Notes under the pieces: generated by a model
What the model was told of the DNA's origin: nothing
The model's input: the letters and a program-made list of their open reading frames with translations, nothing else
Database searches by the model: none
NCBI GenBank assembly: GCA_946894095.1
Contig: OX335657.1
Coordinates: 12,338,001-12,402,000, forward strand
Reading direction: 5' to 3'
DNA length: 64,000 bases
Source: Incurvaria masculella
Lineage: Eukaryota; Arthropoda; Insecta; Lepidoptera; Incurvariidae
Program-made: the position numbers and the translations under genes
In this document: positions 11,021-23,013 of the stretch, in pieces
Layout of the letters: every line of letters begins with the position of its first letter
Position numbering within the stretch: position 1 is the first letter of the stretch

Positions 11021-12699
11021 CAGTCATGCTGTCGCAGAGCACGAGCGACAATAGCTCAGGGACGCAGAGACTAGCTTGCAGATGTCATGTGCTCCATCCC
11101 TGCTCCGTTTGAACGCGTGCCAACTGGAACTAACAGCTCAGACCGCCCGGCATCGATATAACCTTAAACTAAACTTGGTACGTCGATGCCGTCCGGAGAC
11201 TGGCAATGACAGCAGGTGCGGTATTAGCAATCCATGTCTAGTTACTTAAAAAAAAACCTGGTAACCACCATTGTGTGCAGCACTCTACCTCATTATCACA
11301 CTGTCTTCCCTGGTGTCAGCCGACACACTGGCAGCGAGTTTGTGGCAAGGTTTACTCGCTTCGTTTTTCTTCGTATTGGGCATGTGCTGTTTGAAGGACT
11401 TTAAAGGCGAGCAGTACACTAGAATATGAGATACAACTCCTCGAGGAAGATAATTTAGTTAAGTGTACATGAGGTGCGATACGTAGAGATTCCTCCATAG
11501 CGACGTTTCCGTTCAATGATTGCGTGGTATAAGTCTGCTGGCGGACGGACTGACCGACCTACACGCACCACGCATTATACAATCAGTGGCCATTACTGGG
11601 TACCTAGCCGCAGTACCAGGCTTCGTTAATGCCCTCAGGTTCCCTGTAAGTACTTCATTCGGACGTGACTAGAGTATTTCTCCTGCCTCGAAAGCTCTGT
11701 TACCCTGTACTCTTTTCTCTGGAATGACCAATTTTCGGATCAGATCTACAACAGGGCCACTCACGGAACCGATATTACGTATTATGATGGTTTCTTCTTT
11801 ACAAACTCATCCGAACTTGCATAGTTGTTTGCCCTAGCCACGGAATCATTGCCTGTTGGTTAGAATGTCCAGTGATCTTCTATTATGCGCTGATTTAATC
11901 ACGACACAATACCCCAACTTGAATGGATCAATCGAATTTATTTTCATGATACAACTTGTTGACCAGAAAAATATAACACAGATGGATACGTCCAACGAGA
12001 AAAAAACCTCGAGGTTATTTTCTCGTTAGATGCGTCTTTAGCTAGACTCTTCATGTTATACGAGAATCTAGATCAGAGAGAATCAGATCCAATCTCAAGT
12101 CAGATCTAAATATCTTTTAAGTATATTGTGTTCATTATGTGACCTACACTCGAACAAATGATCTAAAATCGAATCACTACATTGTGATTGTTGAGCTCGT
12201 AGCTTCTAATATGAGCCACAGAAAAGCTATCCTATTCTTTTTATAAATCTAAACTTTAACATTATACAAAAACGCTTGAAATACTATAGGTACTTAAGAA
12301 AACATACAAAGAGATAATAATTACAAACCAAAGCTTCCTAAAAAAACTGCACTGCGTTTTTTAAAAAAATTTAATAGTAGTTCAGAACAGGCACACTTGT
12401 TAATAAAACTGGAACACATACAAGGCAGAGGCATTCAGGCGCAAGGTATCGTACGTAGCTAATGTAGCTTACTTTTTAGTGCCTGTTTTATTTCAAGAGA
12501 TCCATGCATTTTGGATGCCGAGTAATTCTGCTACGATGTTTGTCTTTTCGTTTCTACATTTAAATTTATAGACGAGTGATGTTAAGATGAATATGTATAG
12601 CCGTATACATAATTTATCTTAAATTACCGTAAACATAAAACTTTATTTTATTTGCGAATCTTAATAATAACTATATCAAAAACAAGAATTAAATACGTA

Positions 12700-12965
12700 C
12701 TAGCTAAAATGAAAACCGTCCAGGAGTAGTCGAGACGGGATTGCAGCAGTGCCGGGGGCCCCCGACAACCTTGGTGCCCATCAGACGAGATAAAAAATCT
12801 CATCCATGGGCACCGAGTGCGGGAAGGCCCCCATAACTCTCGCTGCGTTCCACCTCTGGACAGCCAGACTGATGCGTTGGAGGAGGAACGACCCGGCTCG
12901 GCTGTCCCCAGACGATTCGCGCAGCCTCTTGCCCAGCTCGCTCAACAAAATATTCGATTCTCGAA
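12700..12965 (-). pseudogene. Possible 3' end of a retroelement ORF
   Basis: Read on the minus strand, this G+C-rich patch encodes LLSELGKRLRESSGD followed by QRISLAVQRWNAARVMG and a stop. The text resembles the carboxy end of retroelement polyproteins that are common in Lepidoptera, but no catalytic motif is present, so the family is not assigned. It stands out against A+T-rich surroundings. A short dead transposon piece is the likeliest reading. Confidence 0.3.
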
Positions 12966-13295
12966 ATTTTAAGTAAGATTTCTTAACACGGCATACTTAT
13001 TTCAGTGCATCTGCTGATAACTTTTTAAACATGCTCTATCTACGATTGCGGGTGCTATTATAGCAATAGTAGATACTACCCGCAATAGTAGAAGCTATTT
13101 TTTTTCTAGATTAAAAGATAGTTTAAAATACAAAACAAAAAATGTGTACACAAAATCCTGGTAGAGCAATTAAGTAGTTCAGTTGCAACTTCGAAGTAAT
13201 TACGAGATCTAGACACGAGGAATCAGTTACTCGTGCAAAAAGTGCACACCAAGATTAACAGTAGTCAATATTACCAGAATTATATTGTGATTTCT

Positions 13296-13800
13296 AGATT
13301 CCCAAGAATTCCTAAAGGACTATCAAAGGATCCTGGTGATTTCCATGATTCTTAAAGGATTACCAAAGATTCTTAAGGGATTCCTAAAAAATCTTAGGAT
13401 TGCCAAAGATTCTGGGATTTCGTAAGATTACTAACTACTACAAGATTGCTACTAAATCCAAATAATATTCTAAATACTTTCGTTTGATCGGAGACTTCAT
13501 ATAAGAGAAAAATATAAGGTCATGCGGAGGATTGCATTCAATTTGAATTGCAAAAATTCGAATGAGCATAAAAAGAAGCTAAGTCCAGACGATGCTAGTT
13601 TTTCGAATGGTTTCGGGAATACACGCACCTGCCGACGGTTTTCTAAATCCTCGAACTGACGCACCTACAATTTCCCCCATATTACCATGAATTTGATAGG
13701 CTTGCTTAGGATTTCCAGATTCTCTAAGATTACTCCAGATTACCTACGATTCCTCAGACTTCCACCTAAGATTACCTGAGATTACCAAACAATTGTGCAC
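13296..13800. repeat. Degenerate GATTCCTAAAGGATTACCAA minisatellite
   Basis: Two clusters, 13296-13440 and 13690-13790, contain many imperfect repeats of GATT(C/A)C(T)AAAGATTACC about 15-24 bp long. Spacing is irregular and no coding frame follows it. Confidence 0.5.
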
Positions 13801-14151
13801 CAGTTTCCCTGAGTAACTGAACCTTGATAACCTGACCTGACACTTGGTAATATTTTTTGCTAGGTTTTAGCTTTTAGGCTTTTTGTATGGAGATATTAAT
13901 CCCAGAGTTTGCTTAGTCCATCCGCGTTTAGCTGCAAAAAAGTCTTCAGCAGAGTAAGCCGAGAGGCTCGTCTACGATCGACCGTTTTTGCCGCGACCGT
14001 ACGGGCCAGTAGGTGAATTATGAACCCACAAGATTACAGCTAGAGCAGAGCGGACCGCCACACACGAGCAGTCCCTCTCCGGTCGGCCGACGCTCCACAG
14101 CCCTCTCGCTAGCAACACGTCGCGTGTCGTCGCGTTCGCAGCGCAACAACA

Positions 14152-16411
14152 ATGGACCGCTACGGACTTCTGGTGTTGTGCACATTGGCGGTTTTAGGCA
14201 GTTTCGTGAACGGAGGTGGGTGGTATTGTGTGACCCGCTTTGGCGGAAACTGCCGTTGATTGGCGCTTGCGAACTTTGCTCGTCGGGATGTTGTCAGGTG
14301 GCTTGAACGTTTATGTTAATTAGTCGAAAATATAATGAAGGTTTATATTGAATTAAGTGTCAAAAATAAACATTTCGCCCTCGGTGGTTAGATTTGGGAT
14401 ACCTTCGATGACAATTTTCTTGGTCCCTGCACTGCACGCGTCTGGTTCTAAGCAGTAGTTGGCGCCGAAAAAATAGACGGGTCTGCAATGTCCATGACAA
14501 AGTCCTGCCCTGTGAAATGCTCATTAACACAGAGTACTGCAGAAGTAGCAGTGTTGTAGGAAGTGCTATTGTTATTTCTGAGCGAGAATAGATATTGACA
14601 CAATAATGCGTTCCACTTTATCGCAGTTGTTTTGTTTATTGATCGGGCGATCGGGTTCGTGGAGGTCAGCATATTATCTGCGGTGATGTCACGAAAAGAT
14701 CAGGGCTGCAATTCTTTTGTAGGGCTTCGTATCCAATAGAATTCTGTTTGTCAGTTTGCCGCACCCACAGCCCACAGAGCACGAATTGTATTGTGTTGTG
14801 TTGTTGTATTGTGTATCGCAAGGGCAACTGAATGACTTTGTTTCATTTAAATGCACAGGCTTCACACAAATTCGTTTATTTCTCCGTTCTCTTCATAAGT
14901 TATCAAAACATACTTGATAATCATGTTTGGTCCACAGTACACGGGCTGAACTGCTACCAGTGCAATAGCCACAACGACTCTCGTTGCGCTTCCAAGGCTT
15001 TCGAACTTCCCGATACACTCAAGAAGCCGTGCGAGTCTGGCAAGGACAAAATGTGCCGCAAGATCACGCAGGTGGTGGAGTTTGCAATGAACGGCATGCC
15101 GCCAGACACCCGCGTCATCCGATCTTGCGGCTGGGACGACACCAACTACTTAGTGAGTGCTTTCCTTTATCTGCTGCTGCGATCTGATGCAGGTGTTAGT
15201 GTCTACAATAAACAGCATGCCGCCCAATCCGATCGTACGGCTGGGACTTGGTGTAAGTGCTTTCCTTTCTCTTTTTCTGCGAGCGGGTGCAGGTAGTAGT
15301 CTATAAGCAGTAATGCAGTATGCCGCCAGACAGCCGCGTCATCCAATCCTGTTGCTGGGACGAACTCAACTACTTAGGGAGTGCTTTCCTTTCTCTATTG
15401 CCGCGAGCTGAGGCTGATGATAGAGTCTGCAAAGAGCGGCATGCCTTCAGAGAACGGCGTCATCTAATTCTGCGACTGGGACGACACTAACTACATACTT
15501 AGTGAGTGCTTTCCTTTCTCTACTCCCACGAGCTGCGACGCTGCCACGAGTGGTAGAGTCTGCTAAGGACGGCATCGATTTCTGCGGCTGGGACGATACC
15601 AACTACTTGGTGAGTCCTTTAAATTCTCTACTGCCACAAGATTATGCAGCTGGTAGAGTTGCAATAAACGGAAAAATGCCAGATACCCACATCAGTCGAC
15701 CCAGCGGCTGAGACCATAAAAATTACTTAAGTGAGTTTTCACCGTTCTCTACTGAATTTGTACTGTCAGTCCGTAAGTACTATCTGAGGATTGAAAAATC
15801 GGCCCTAAGCTATCTAGAAAGATGCTCAGTATTTGCCCCTATTCTTTATCGTCTAGTATAAAAAAGTGGCAATTTTCATAGTTGTTTTGTTTATATTTCT
15901 GCCTTTGATTCGTTTTTTTAAAGACGGTCCGATTGACACAGCCAAAGAAGAACCGACAAGAAACTTCGCCGGGAGTCATAACACAAATACATTTTCTTTC
16001 TTATGGATAAACAAAAGATATGGCATTACCCCTTTAAAGGCCTACATAAAAAATATTGTATAGTGGTTTGAGAGCAACCTTAACAGGAAAGTATAAGAAA
16101 TATGCCTGCATGAGATTCTGCCCAAAACCTACAACCAAATAATGCTTAACTACTATCCAGTCTTTATTATACACATAACGTAAACCACATACTAACCACT
16201 ACTGCTAAGTTAAGGTCCACTTGTCGATTTCCTATTCCAAATTATAAGCCTCTTTCTTTTCCAACAGAATAAATGTTACCAGCGCTCCGGGTTCGGTGGC
16301 CGGCAAGAGGTGTGCTCCTGTGTGGCGGACAACTGCAATGGTGCTGGCACTGTCGTCGCCATGACAACGGCCGTGGTCGCAGGCCTAGCGATATTGTTAC
16401 GCCTTTGGTAG
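14152..16411 (+). CDS. Ly6/quiver-like GPI-anchored protein B (3 exons)
   Basis: Exons are 14152-14215, 14938-15152 and 16268-16411 (423 nt, 140 aa). Exon 1 encodes a signal peptide (MDRYGLLVLCTLAVLG) and ends in phase 1. Exon 2 opens HGLNCYQCNSHNDSRC and closes RVIRSCGWDDTNYL, phase 0, at GTGAGT. Exon 3 begins NKCYQRSGFGGRQEVC, reaches the terminal DNCN and ends in a hydrophobic tail (VVAMTTAVVAGLAILL), as in GPI-anchored Ly6 proteins. Ten cysteines fit the three-finger fold. It is the closest relative of gene C: same length and phases, and the shared [11 protein letters not shown] and [14 protein letters not shown] motifs. The protein should be secreted to the outer cell surface; its partner cannot be read from sequence. 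Intron 2 carries five decayed copies of the end of exon 2. Confidence 0.9.
15153..15740 (+). repeat. Five decayed tandem copies of exon-2 end plus splice donor
   Basis: The last 84 bp of exon 2 of Ly6 gene B, together with the first 30-40 bp of the intron, is the unit. After the real one (starting 15069), degenerate copies start near 15190, 15290, 15414, 15546 and 15646. Each keeps a recognisable GGCTGGGACGA..CCAACTACTT..GTGAGTGCTTTCC core. GT donors remain in four of the five copies (GTAAGT, GTGAGT, GTGAGT, GTGAGT); one has GGGAGT. Stops and frameshifts break the coding frame, so these are pseudo-exon ends. Confidence 0.85.
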
Positions 16412-18103
16412 CCTTGAGTGCCCACCGCCACACGAAATCTGGACCAGATGTGAGCGTAAATAGAGGAACTGAATTGATCCTCAAACTCTTGTTTCCTCCT
16501 GTATTTTAAGTCTATCGGGGAGAACAGAGTTCAGTAGCGTAATATTTTAAGGTGTCATGGTATTGTCTTGTTGAGGAAATGAAATATTGTTAACCAATGT
16601 TTAAACTGTTGAATGTAATGTTCTGTATAAGTAAGGGACCAATTTTTGTCTGTCTGCCAAATATGTGTGTGTTATCAATGTTTCGTGTGCTATGAAAAAA
16701 GTGTGGTGTTAATTTATAGAAAAGTGTAAATACATATGACTCAGAAATAATGTGCATTATTTAAATACTCAGTAGAAAATAAGGATGGATCCTACTTGCG
16801 CAATGACAACGTTACTAATTTGTGCACTGGTTCTCACCAGCGTGTCATCGGTTTAGCCATAAAGTACCAATTGTTAACCAATGTGTTAACCAGTTGTCTA
16901 AGGTGTAATTCGTAATAATCTAACATTAGCATTGATGACACAAGATGTAATAATGTTTTACTGAACGGTTGTGAACAAATTACTAGAGATTAAAAAAAAA
17001 TATTGGAAATTCTGGCAAGCAGTTAGTACGATAATATAATTTGGACTTTTTGATGTTTTTTTTGCTTCACATACCAAACTTTTTAAGGAAGGTTCCATAA
17101 CTAACCGTACATGATGACGAATGTACCTACATATTTTAACTTTGTATCAATCTTCTGACAGTAATTTTCGAATTAACTCGTGTAGCACACATCCTGCTCA
17201 AAGATCTGCAGCGCACACGAAAGCGGAGGGGACACACAGCTCACGACCTCTATTCGGCAGCTACACTGGGCAGCGACGAGCGACGATGCAGCGAATAGCG
17301 AAGAGACCCGCGATAAGTCAGTAGCTCAAATAAACACTGGATCGTAAATGCGTTAAATGTATCAATTACTATGTATTTACATTAACCTTTTTTTCGTTAT
17401 CAGACTAACACACCACGTAGGAATAAAAAAAAATCAATCAGTAAATTTATATTTATTTTAATAATGCATCTTAATTACTTATATTGGGTCAGTAATTCGT
17501 TTAAAGAATGTAAATGATGGACCGAATCTAAGAAGTAAATATCTGGTAATTGAAACAATATGTGTCGTTTTATTTAAAATACTTATGTTTCGCTTCTCAA
17601 GTAACATACTTTGAATAATCAGAATACAATTAATTCCAATTATGTAAGTTCATAAAAAAATCGTGTGAGAAATAAAACCTACACGATTACAACTTTCTAT
17701 GTTCTTTGAAGGTTTTAAGAAAAATGCATTGTACTTCGGCAACGAAAATAAAGTAAACCATTATTAATTATTCATACAATCTTTTGGAAACATTATTTGA
17801 TCAGATGCTCAATTTCAATTAATATTTTATTATTTATATTTGATGTTGGTTAAAGACACGCTAAGAAAATAAAGGAAAAAAAATTAGACATTAACAAAAT
17901 AATTTAAATATAAAAATGTAACTTAAGACTTTAGAGTACATTTTCTTCGCCAGAATAGCCCTTATATCCGTGCTTACTAGTCTAGCCTCAGTCTGCATGC
18001 GTCCACCTATCTCAAGAAGTGCGTGGCCGTAATACGATAATAGCTGTCTCTCCACTGGCTTCTCCATTTACAGTCTGAATTGTGTTTCGGCCACGAAGAG
18101 TTC
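16412..18103. other. Spacer between Ly6 genes B and C
   Basis: A+T-rich DNA with the 3' UTR of gene B at its left. Nothing else was recognised. A modestly G+C-richer patch at 17180-17330 has an open frame without motif or splice context. Confidence 0.5.
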
Positions 18104-21100
18104 ATGATGCTGTGCGAACGGTACTGGGGGACTGTGCTGGCTCTGTGCGCCGTATTTGAAATAGGTGAGCAACTTTTTTTCATAATTACTTTGGTTGAAG
18201 TAATATTTCTAAGTTGTTGTCAGAGGACAAAATTGATTTAATGGTTAAAACGAAGAAGGGAAATGAGAAGTGTCCAGTGAAAAACTGCAGGATGCCTGAA
18301 AGGTACAATTGATTCGAAAAGCGGCTCGTGGCTCAGGGGCGCGGAGCCTGGCTGGTTTTTTTTAATGCAACCTGACATGGATGGCTAATAACACACAACT
18401 ACCGTTATGATATTAGCTCAATATATTAGCTCATGTTTCGTCCACTCCCCGTTCATTCACCTCGCCTCCTGCAACATGAATATCCCCTTACGTTCTGAAG
18501 TATATTACGGGTGATATAAAACATCGAAGAAAAGTTTTACAAAAGATTTATCTTGGGTTAAATGAAAGAAAACATTCGGGAAGGAAACATTTGAGGTCTG
18601 TGACGTATTTACGTACTAGCTGCGGTACCCGGCTCCGCTCGGGTTAGTGTCGGCTAAATTATCTCATGGATAAAAAGTAGCCCACATGACTGGTCCAAAA
18701 TAGGGTCAAACTGGTCCAGGACAATGTATCCATGTACCAAATTTAATCAAGATCGTTCGAGCCGAAATAGCATGATTTAATGAGAAACATCCAATAATTC
18801 CCATTTAGAGCTTCGTTGACGTTTGGTGGCTATTTAAAAAAAAAACATTTGCCGCGAACACCTTTCTGCACTTTCACTGCTACATTGCTTACCTAGTAAG
18901 TAACGTGTAACGTAGGTAAGTTTGGCGTGGACTCCAACCCACAGCCAGCCTCAACATCGAAAACAGTAACCCATCTCGAACCTGACTGCTCCCAGAGATG
19001 CTATACATTGATAAAATACGCATATAAATCAGGTAAGTGGTTCGCATGTTATAAGACTTTAAGACTCACTACTTATCCTTCTGGTAATGAAGCGTTATAT
19101 TATGTAATCTATAAGTTTTTAGTAGAATCGGGCTAGACGTAGATACAATGCACATCTAAATCGAGTAATTGGTTCTCAAGGATTTTATTCTGTTGGTCGC
19201 TCCTCCGGCGATTTAGCGTGATGCCAAGTAGTCCTAAAGTTGCAGGAAATACCAAGCCGTACTTCAGTAAAAGTAAGCGCTGCCGCCGCAAAGCCGAGCC
19301 GTGCATAGCATTGCAGTTTGTATGACAGCCCCATCTTAGCGTAAGCGGAACTGAATTCTATTTAGCCAATCCTAATTCCCGTTACTGTACTAAGTTTTAC
19401 AAATCGCTAGTGCCTTGAAAATTCGCCAAACGGACACCAAACAGTCACGACGTCTGCCCTCCCCCCGCCGCCGCTCCCCGCCACCGCCCCCGGCTCCTCT
19501 CCCCCTAGTGTGAAGTAGCGCTACCGGCATCGTTTTCGCAGCCCCGTGAAAGTTCTAAAGCCCATGGGCACATAAATTGTAGCCTATGTGTTATTCTGAT
19601 GTATAAGCTATATTATTGTAAAGTTTCATTAGAATCCATTCAGTAGTTTTTACGTGAAAGAGTAACAAACATCCATCCATCCATCCATCCATCCATCCAT
19701 CCATCCATTATTACAAACTTTCCCCTTTATATTATTTACTAGCTGCGGTACCCGGCTCCGCTCGGGTTAGTGTCGGCTAAATTATCTCATGGATAAAAAG
19801 TAGCCCACATGACTGGTCCAAAATAGGGTCAAACTGGGCCAGGACAATGTATCCATGTACCAAAAATCAAGATCGTTCGAGCCGAAATAGCATGATTTAA
19901 TGAGAAACATCCAATAATTCCCATTTAGAGCTTCGTTGACGTTTGGTGGCTATTTAAAAAAAAACATTTGCCGCGAGAACCTTTCTGCACTTTCACTGCT
20001 ACATTGCTTACCTAGTAAGTAACGTGTAACGTAGGTAAGTTTTGCGTGGACTCCAACCCACAGCCAGCCTCAACATCGAAAACAGTAACCCATCTCGAAC
20101 CTGACTGCTCCCAGAGATGCTATACATTGATAAAATACGCATATAAATCAGGTAAGTGGTTCGCATGTTATAAGACTTTAAGACTCACTACTTACCCTTC
20201 TGGTAATGAAGCGTTATATTATGTAATCTATAAGTTTTTAGTAGAATCAGGCTAGACGTAGATACAATGCACATCTAAATCGAGTAATTGGTTCTCAAGG
20301 ATTTTATTCTGTTGGTCGCTCCTCCGGCGATTTAGCGTGATGCCAAGTAGTCCTAAAGTTGCAGGAAATACCAAGCCTTACTTCAGTAAAAGTAAGCACT
20401 GCCGCCGCAAAGCCGAGCCGTGCATAGCATTGCAGTTTGTATGACAGCCCCATCTTAGCGTAAGCGGAACTGAATTCTATTTAGCCAATCCTAATTCCCG
20501 GGTAGTTAAATGTACATGTACTAAGTTTTACAAATCGCTAGTGCCTTGAAAATTCGCCAAACGGACACCAAACAGTCACGACGTCTGCCCTCCCCCCGCC
20601 GCCGCTCCCCGCCACCGCCCCCGGCTCCTCTCCCCCTAGTGTGAAGTAGCGCTACCGGCATCGTTTTCGCAGCCCCGTGAAAGTTCTAAAGCCCATGGGC
20701 ACATAAATTGTAGCCTATGTGTTATTCTGATGTATAAGCTATATTATTGTAAAGTTTCATTAGAATCCATTCAGTAGTTTTTACGTGAAAGAGTAACAAA
20801 CATCCATACATCCATCCATCCATCCATCCATCCATCCATCCATCCATCCATCCATTATTACAAACTTTCCCCTTTATATTATTTATTAGATTAGATTAGA
20901 TGTATTTAAGGATGCCCTAATATGGCACCTGTGTCGTTCACGTATGGGTGAGTGTTGGGATAAAATAATTACAATAGACGTAGAATTAGCCATCTATGCT
21001 AATTTTCATAAAAAAACCACTTGTGTTCTTTTTTTTCCGAGTTGGATTTCGTCACGAATTCTAGCTGTTTCATGGTTCGGAAACCAGTAGAAACTGTAGT

Positions 21101-23013
21101 AGGCTTCTTGTACTAAATGGTTGGTACGGAACGGAAGCCCCTGATTTCCATCCGGTTTAATGACGAAGGTTGGCAAATTCCTTCGGAAATGCTGTGTGTT
21201 GGGCTAATACCATGATAGGTGCGGTATTAGCCATTCATGTTCTGTATACTACTCAAGCAAGCATGCATTAATGGCATGTCTGCAACCTCTAACATACCTT
21301 ACGCACATATGCGCCGAAAGACTTTGGGAGATTTTGGGTATTCGCTGGCAGTGGCATTGGACATATCCAAAACCTTTGACCGTGTTTGCTTCCGTCATTC
21401 GGAATTCCACCCAAAGGGTGGCTCAGTCTGTTCTACATGGACGTTGCTCTGGGGAACTTGCATCCCCTATTCCTCCCCATCCTACCTATATCCATTGACA
21501 TTAGGCTTTGGAGAACTAACCGTTTCTTAAACTCATTTCTCTGCCGCAACGCCAGAATATGCAACTGTCTGACGGCGGGTGCCTTTCCTCATACTTATAA
21601 CCTGGGAGTCTTCAAGAGGAATTGAAACAATCTCGATAGCTCAGCAATTAATAGTCCGCAAATCCGCTGGTATGGTGCGTCGCTGAGCGTGGTTTCGCGA
21701 GGCGAGGTGTATTTGGCTGTTCTGAGCACCTTCGGTCCTCAGCACAGTCACCCATACCGGTTTTTAATTAAAAACAACTTGTTACACGAGTGAGGTGGAA
21801 AGTTTTGCACCCTCATGGCATGTACACGGATTGCAGGGTTCGCGATCCGCTGCTACGAGTGCAACAGCGCGAATGACGCGCAGTGCTCCATGGAGAAGCT
21901 GCCGGAGTCGCTCAAGAAGAACTGCTCGGACAACCAGCGCGGCGTCACCTACACCATGTGCCGCAAGATCGTGCAGATCGTCGAGTTCTCCGTGAACGGG
22001 CAGCCGCCCGACACCAGGGTCATACGCGGATGCGGCTGGGACGAATCCAAGTATAAGGTCTCTATTATCATCACCGATACTTTGGCATCGAAAATATCTT
22101 CATGTAATGTTGTAGTGGGTTCCGTACCCAAAGGGTGCCAACGGATCCCTGTTACTAAGCCTACGCTGTCCGTCCATCTCTCCGTCTGTCACGTGAACCG
22201 TTCACAGATGTCCGCTAAAGCACCAAACAGTAAAAATAAGAAATAAAGAAACGTGATTATTTGTGTTAACCATTCGTGTGCGACTATACCTCGCAGTTGG
22301 CCGGTTTTTACACATATGTACATATTTGAGTGGCCACCACCAAAGTAGTGGGCTAGATAACAGTCCAACAACTGGACAAAAAATCCGGACAATTTTCATC
22401 GCTCTTTCGACCAAGCGTCGCAGGGCCTTGCCTTACATACTAGAGGTTTGGGTTTAAATCCCCGCTCCATTCATGCACCGCTTGTTCTGTTTAGGACTTG
22501 GATAAGTGCATTTCCTCGAGTGTGGCTCGAAATCCGTGTAGGGCTGAGCCCGCCAGGGTTGGTAACATCGCATTTGATGAAAAGATAGTCGAAGCGGCAA
22601 TGAAAAATTGTTCGCGTTTTCTATCCACTTCAAAGTAATCCCACTAAATCCCTTTTTAATGTTTTTTTCACATGAATATTAATTTCATTTCATGCACTTT
22701 TGTCGTTTTATTTTTTTTATAAATTAAAACCTGGCTACGATTCGCCCGTCTTGTGCCCACAGAACATATAATAATAACATCCTAACAGATGCCGGGTCTC
22801 TGATGCTTTGGTATGGTGTGGCTACGTTCTGTTCAACCACGACAAAACATTTATCTTTACGTTTGCCCACAGAACATGTGCTACCAGCGTGCCGGCTACG
22901 GCGGACGGCAGGAGGTGTGCTCCTGTCTCAAGGACGACTGCAACGCTGGCACCAGCCTCGCAGGACTCTCGTCGCTGCTGCTAGCCGCATCGCTGGGACT
23001 GATGCTATGCTGA
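18104..23013 (+). CDS. Ly6/quiver-like GPI-anchored protein C (3 exons)
   Basis: Exons are 18104-18164, 21837-22057 and 22873-23013 (423 nt, 140 aa). Exon 1 is a signal peptide ([20 protein letters not shown]), phase 1. Exon 2 opens [16 protein letters not shown], contains [18 protein letters not shown] and ends phase 0 at a weak donor (AAG then GTCTCT). Exon 3 opens [18 protein letters not shown], reaches DDCN and ends in a hydrophobic tail ([15 protein letters not shown]). Ten cysteines, length and phases match gene B, its tandem sister. Expected as a GPI-anchored surface protein of the three-finger family. Intron 1 (3.7 kb) is inflated by a 1.12-kb direct duplication, a SINE-like piece and a dead LINE; intron 2 holds two further repeats. 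The first of two adjacent ATGs (18104, 18107) was taken as start. Confidence 0.88.
18614..19736 (+). mobile_element. TACTAGCTGCGG retroposon, copy 1 of direct duplication
   Basis: It begins TACTAGCTGCGGTACCCGGC and ends with AGAGTAACAAACATCC and an (ATCC)n tract at about 19672-19708, then TTATATTATTTACT. The ATCC-tailed 3' end is typical of RTE-type LINE-mobilised elements in Lepidoptera. Copy 2 follows at once with a 1123-bp period. The 69-codon open frames starting [14 protein letters not shown] in both copies are shared by the duplication and show no domain. Confidence 0.7.
19737..20885 (+). mobile_element. TACTAGCTGCGG retroposon, copy 2 of direct duplication
   Basis: Nearly identical to 18614-19736 over its whole length. 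Differences include a few substitutions, a short deletion near 19861, about 14 extra bases near 20501 and a longer (ATCC)n tail (about 20806-20854). The direct head-to-tail arrangement inside intron 1 of Ly6 gene C indicates a recent segmental duplication, or two insertions into the same A+T-rich tail. Confidence 0.7.
21045..21245 (+). mobile_element. Partial SINE-like copy
   Basis: GGATTTCGTCACGAATTCTA, TTCATGGTTCGGAA and GTGTTGGGCTAATACC follow the order seen in the 7565-7895 element. The tRNA-like head is missing. It abuts the LINE remnant at 21283. Confidence 0.5.
21283..21640 (+). pseudogene. Dead non-LTR retrotransposon (reverse transcriptase pieces)
   Basis: In one frame this reads [12 protein letters not shown], and in the next [15 protein letters not shown]. 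That is the LDISKAFDRV motif A region of LINE reverse transcriptase, split by a frameshift. A large internal deletion follows. [16 protein letters not shown] and [13 protein letters not shown] then match the carboxy-terminal region common in jockey/CR1-like LINEs. The element is truncated, frameshifted and inactive. It lies in intron 1 of Ly6 gene C. Confidence 0.7.
22117..22310 (-). mobile_element. Lepidopteran GGCCAAGTGCGA repeat, shortened inverted copy
   Basis: GGGTTCCGTACCCAAAGGGT, a short TCCGTC tract and CTCGCAGTTGGCCGGTTTTT occur in the usual order, with the centre deleted. It lies in intron 2 of Ly6 gene C. Confidence 0.65.
22410..22640 (+). mobile_element. SINE-like element with B-box-like head
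   Basis: A tRNA-like head (GGTTTGGGTTTAAATCCCCG at about 22444) is followed by GATAAGTGCATTTCCTCGAG and GGCAATGAAAAATTG, the block order of the 7565-7895 family. It lies in intron 2 of Ly6 gene C. Confidence 0.55.

Larger units (their letters stand above)
4643..14151. other. Repeat-dominated intergenic region
   Basis: Between Ly6 genes A and B no host gene could be supported. Most recognisable sequence is MITEs, SINE-like copies, a ribozyme-bearing hairpin and tandem repeats, each listed separately. Stretches 4643-5530, 11025-12690 and 12966-13290 show nothing recognisable. The upstream non-coding exon of gene A, implied by the acceptor before its ATG, should lie somewhere after 4650 but could not be placed. 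Confidence 0.6.

Noticed and set aside
14832..15296. A 154-codon open frame on the plus strand in Ly6 gene B
   Set aside because: It reads through the intron on both sides of exon 2. The family alignment and splice sites support 14938-15152 only.
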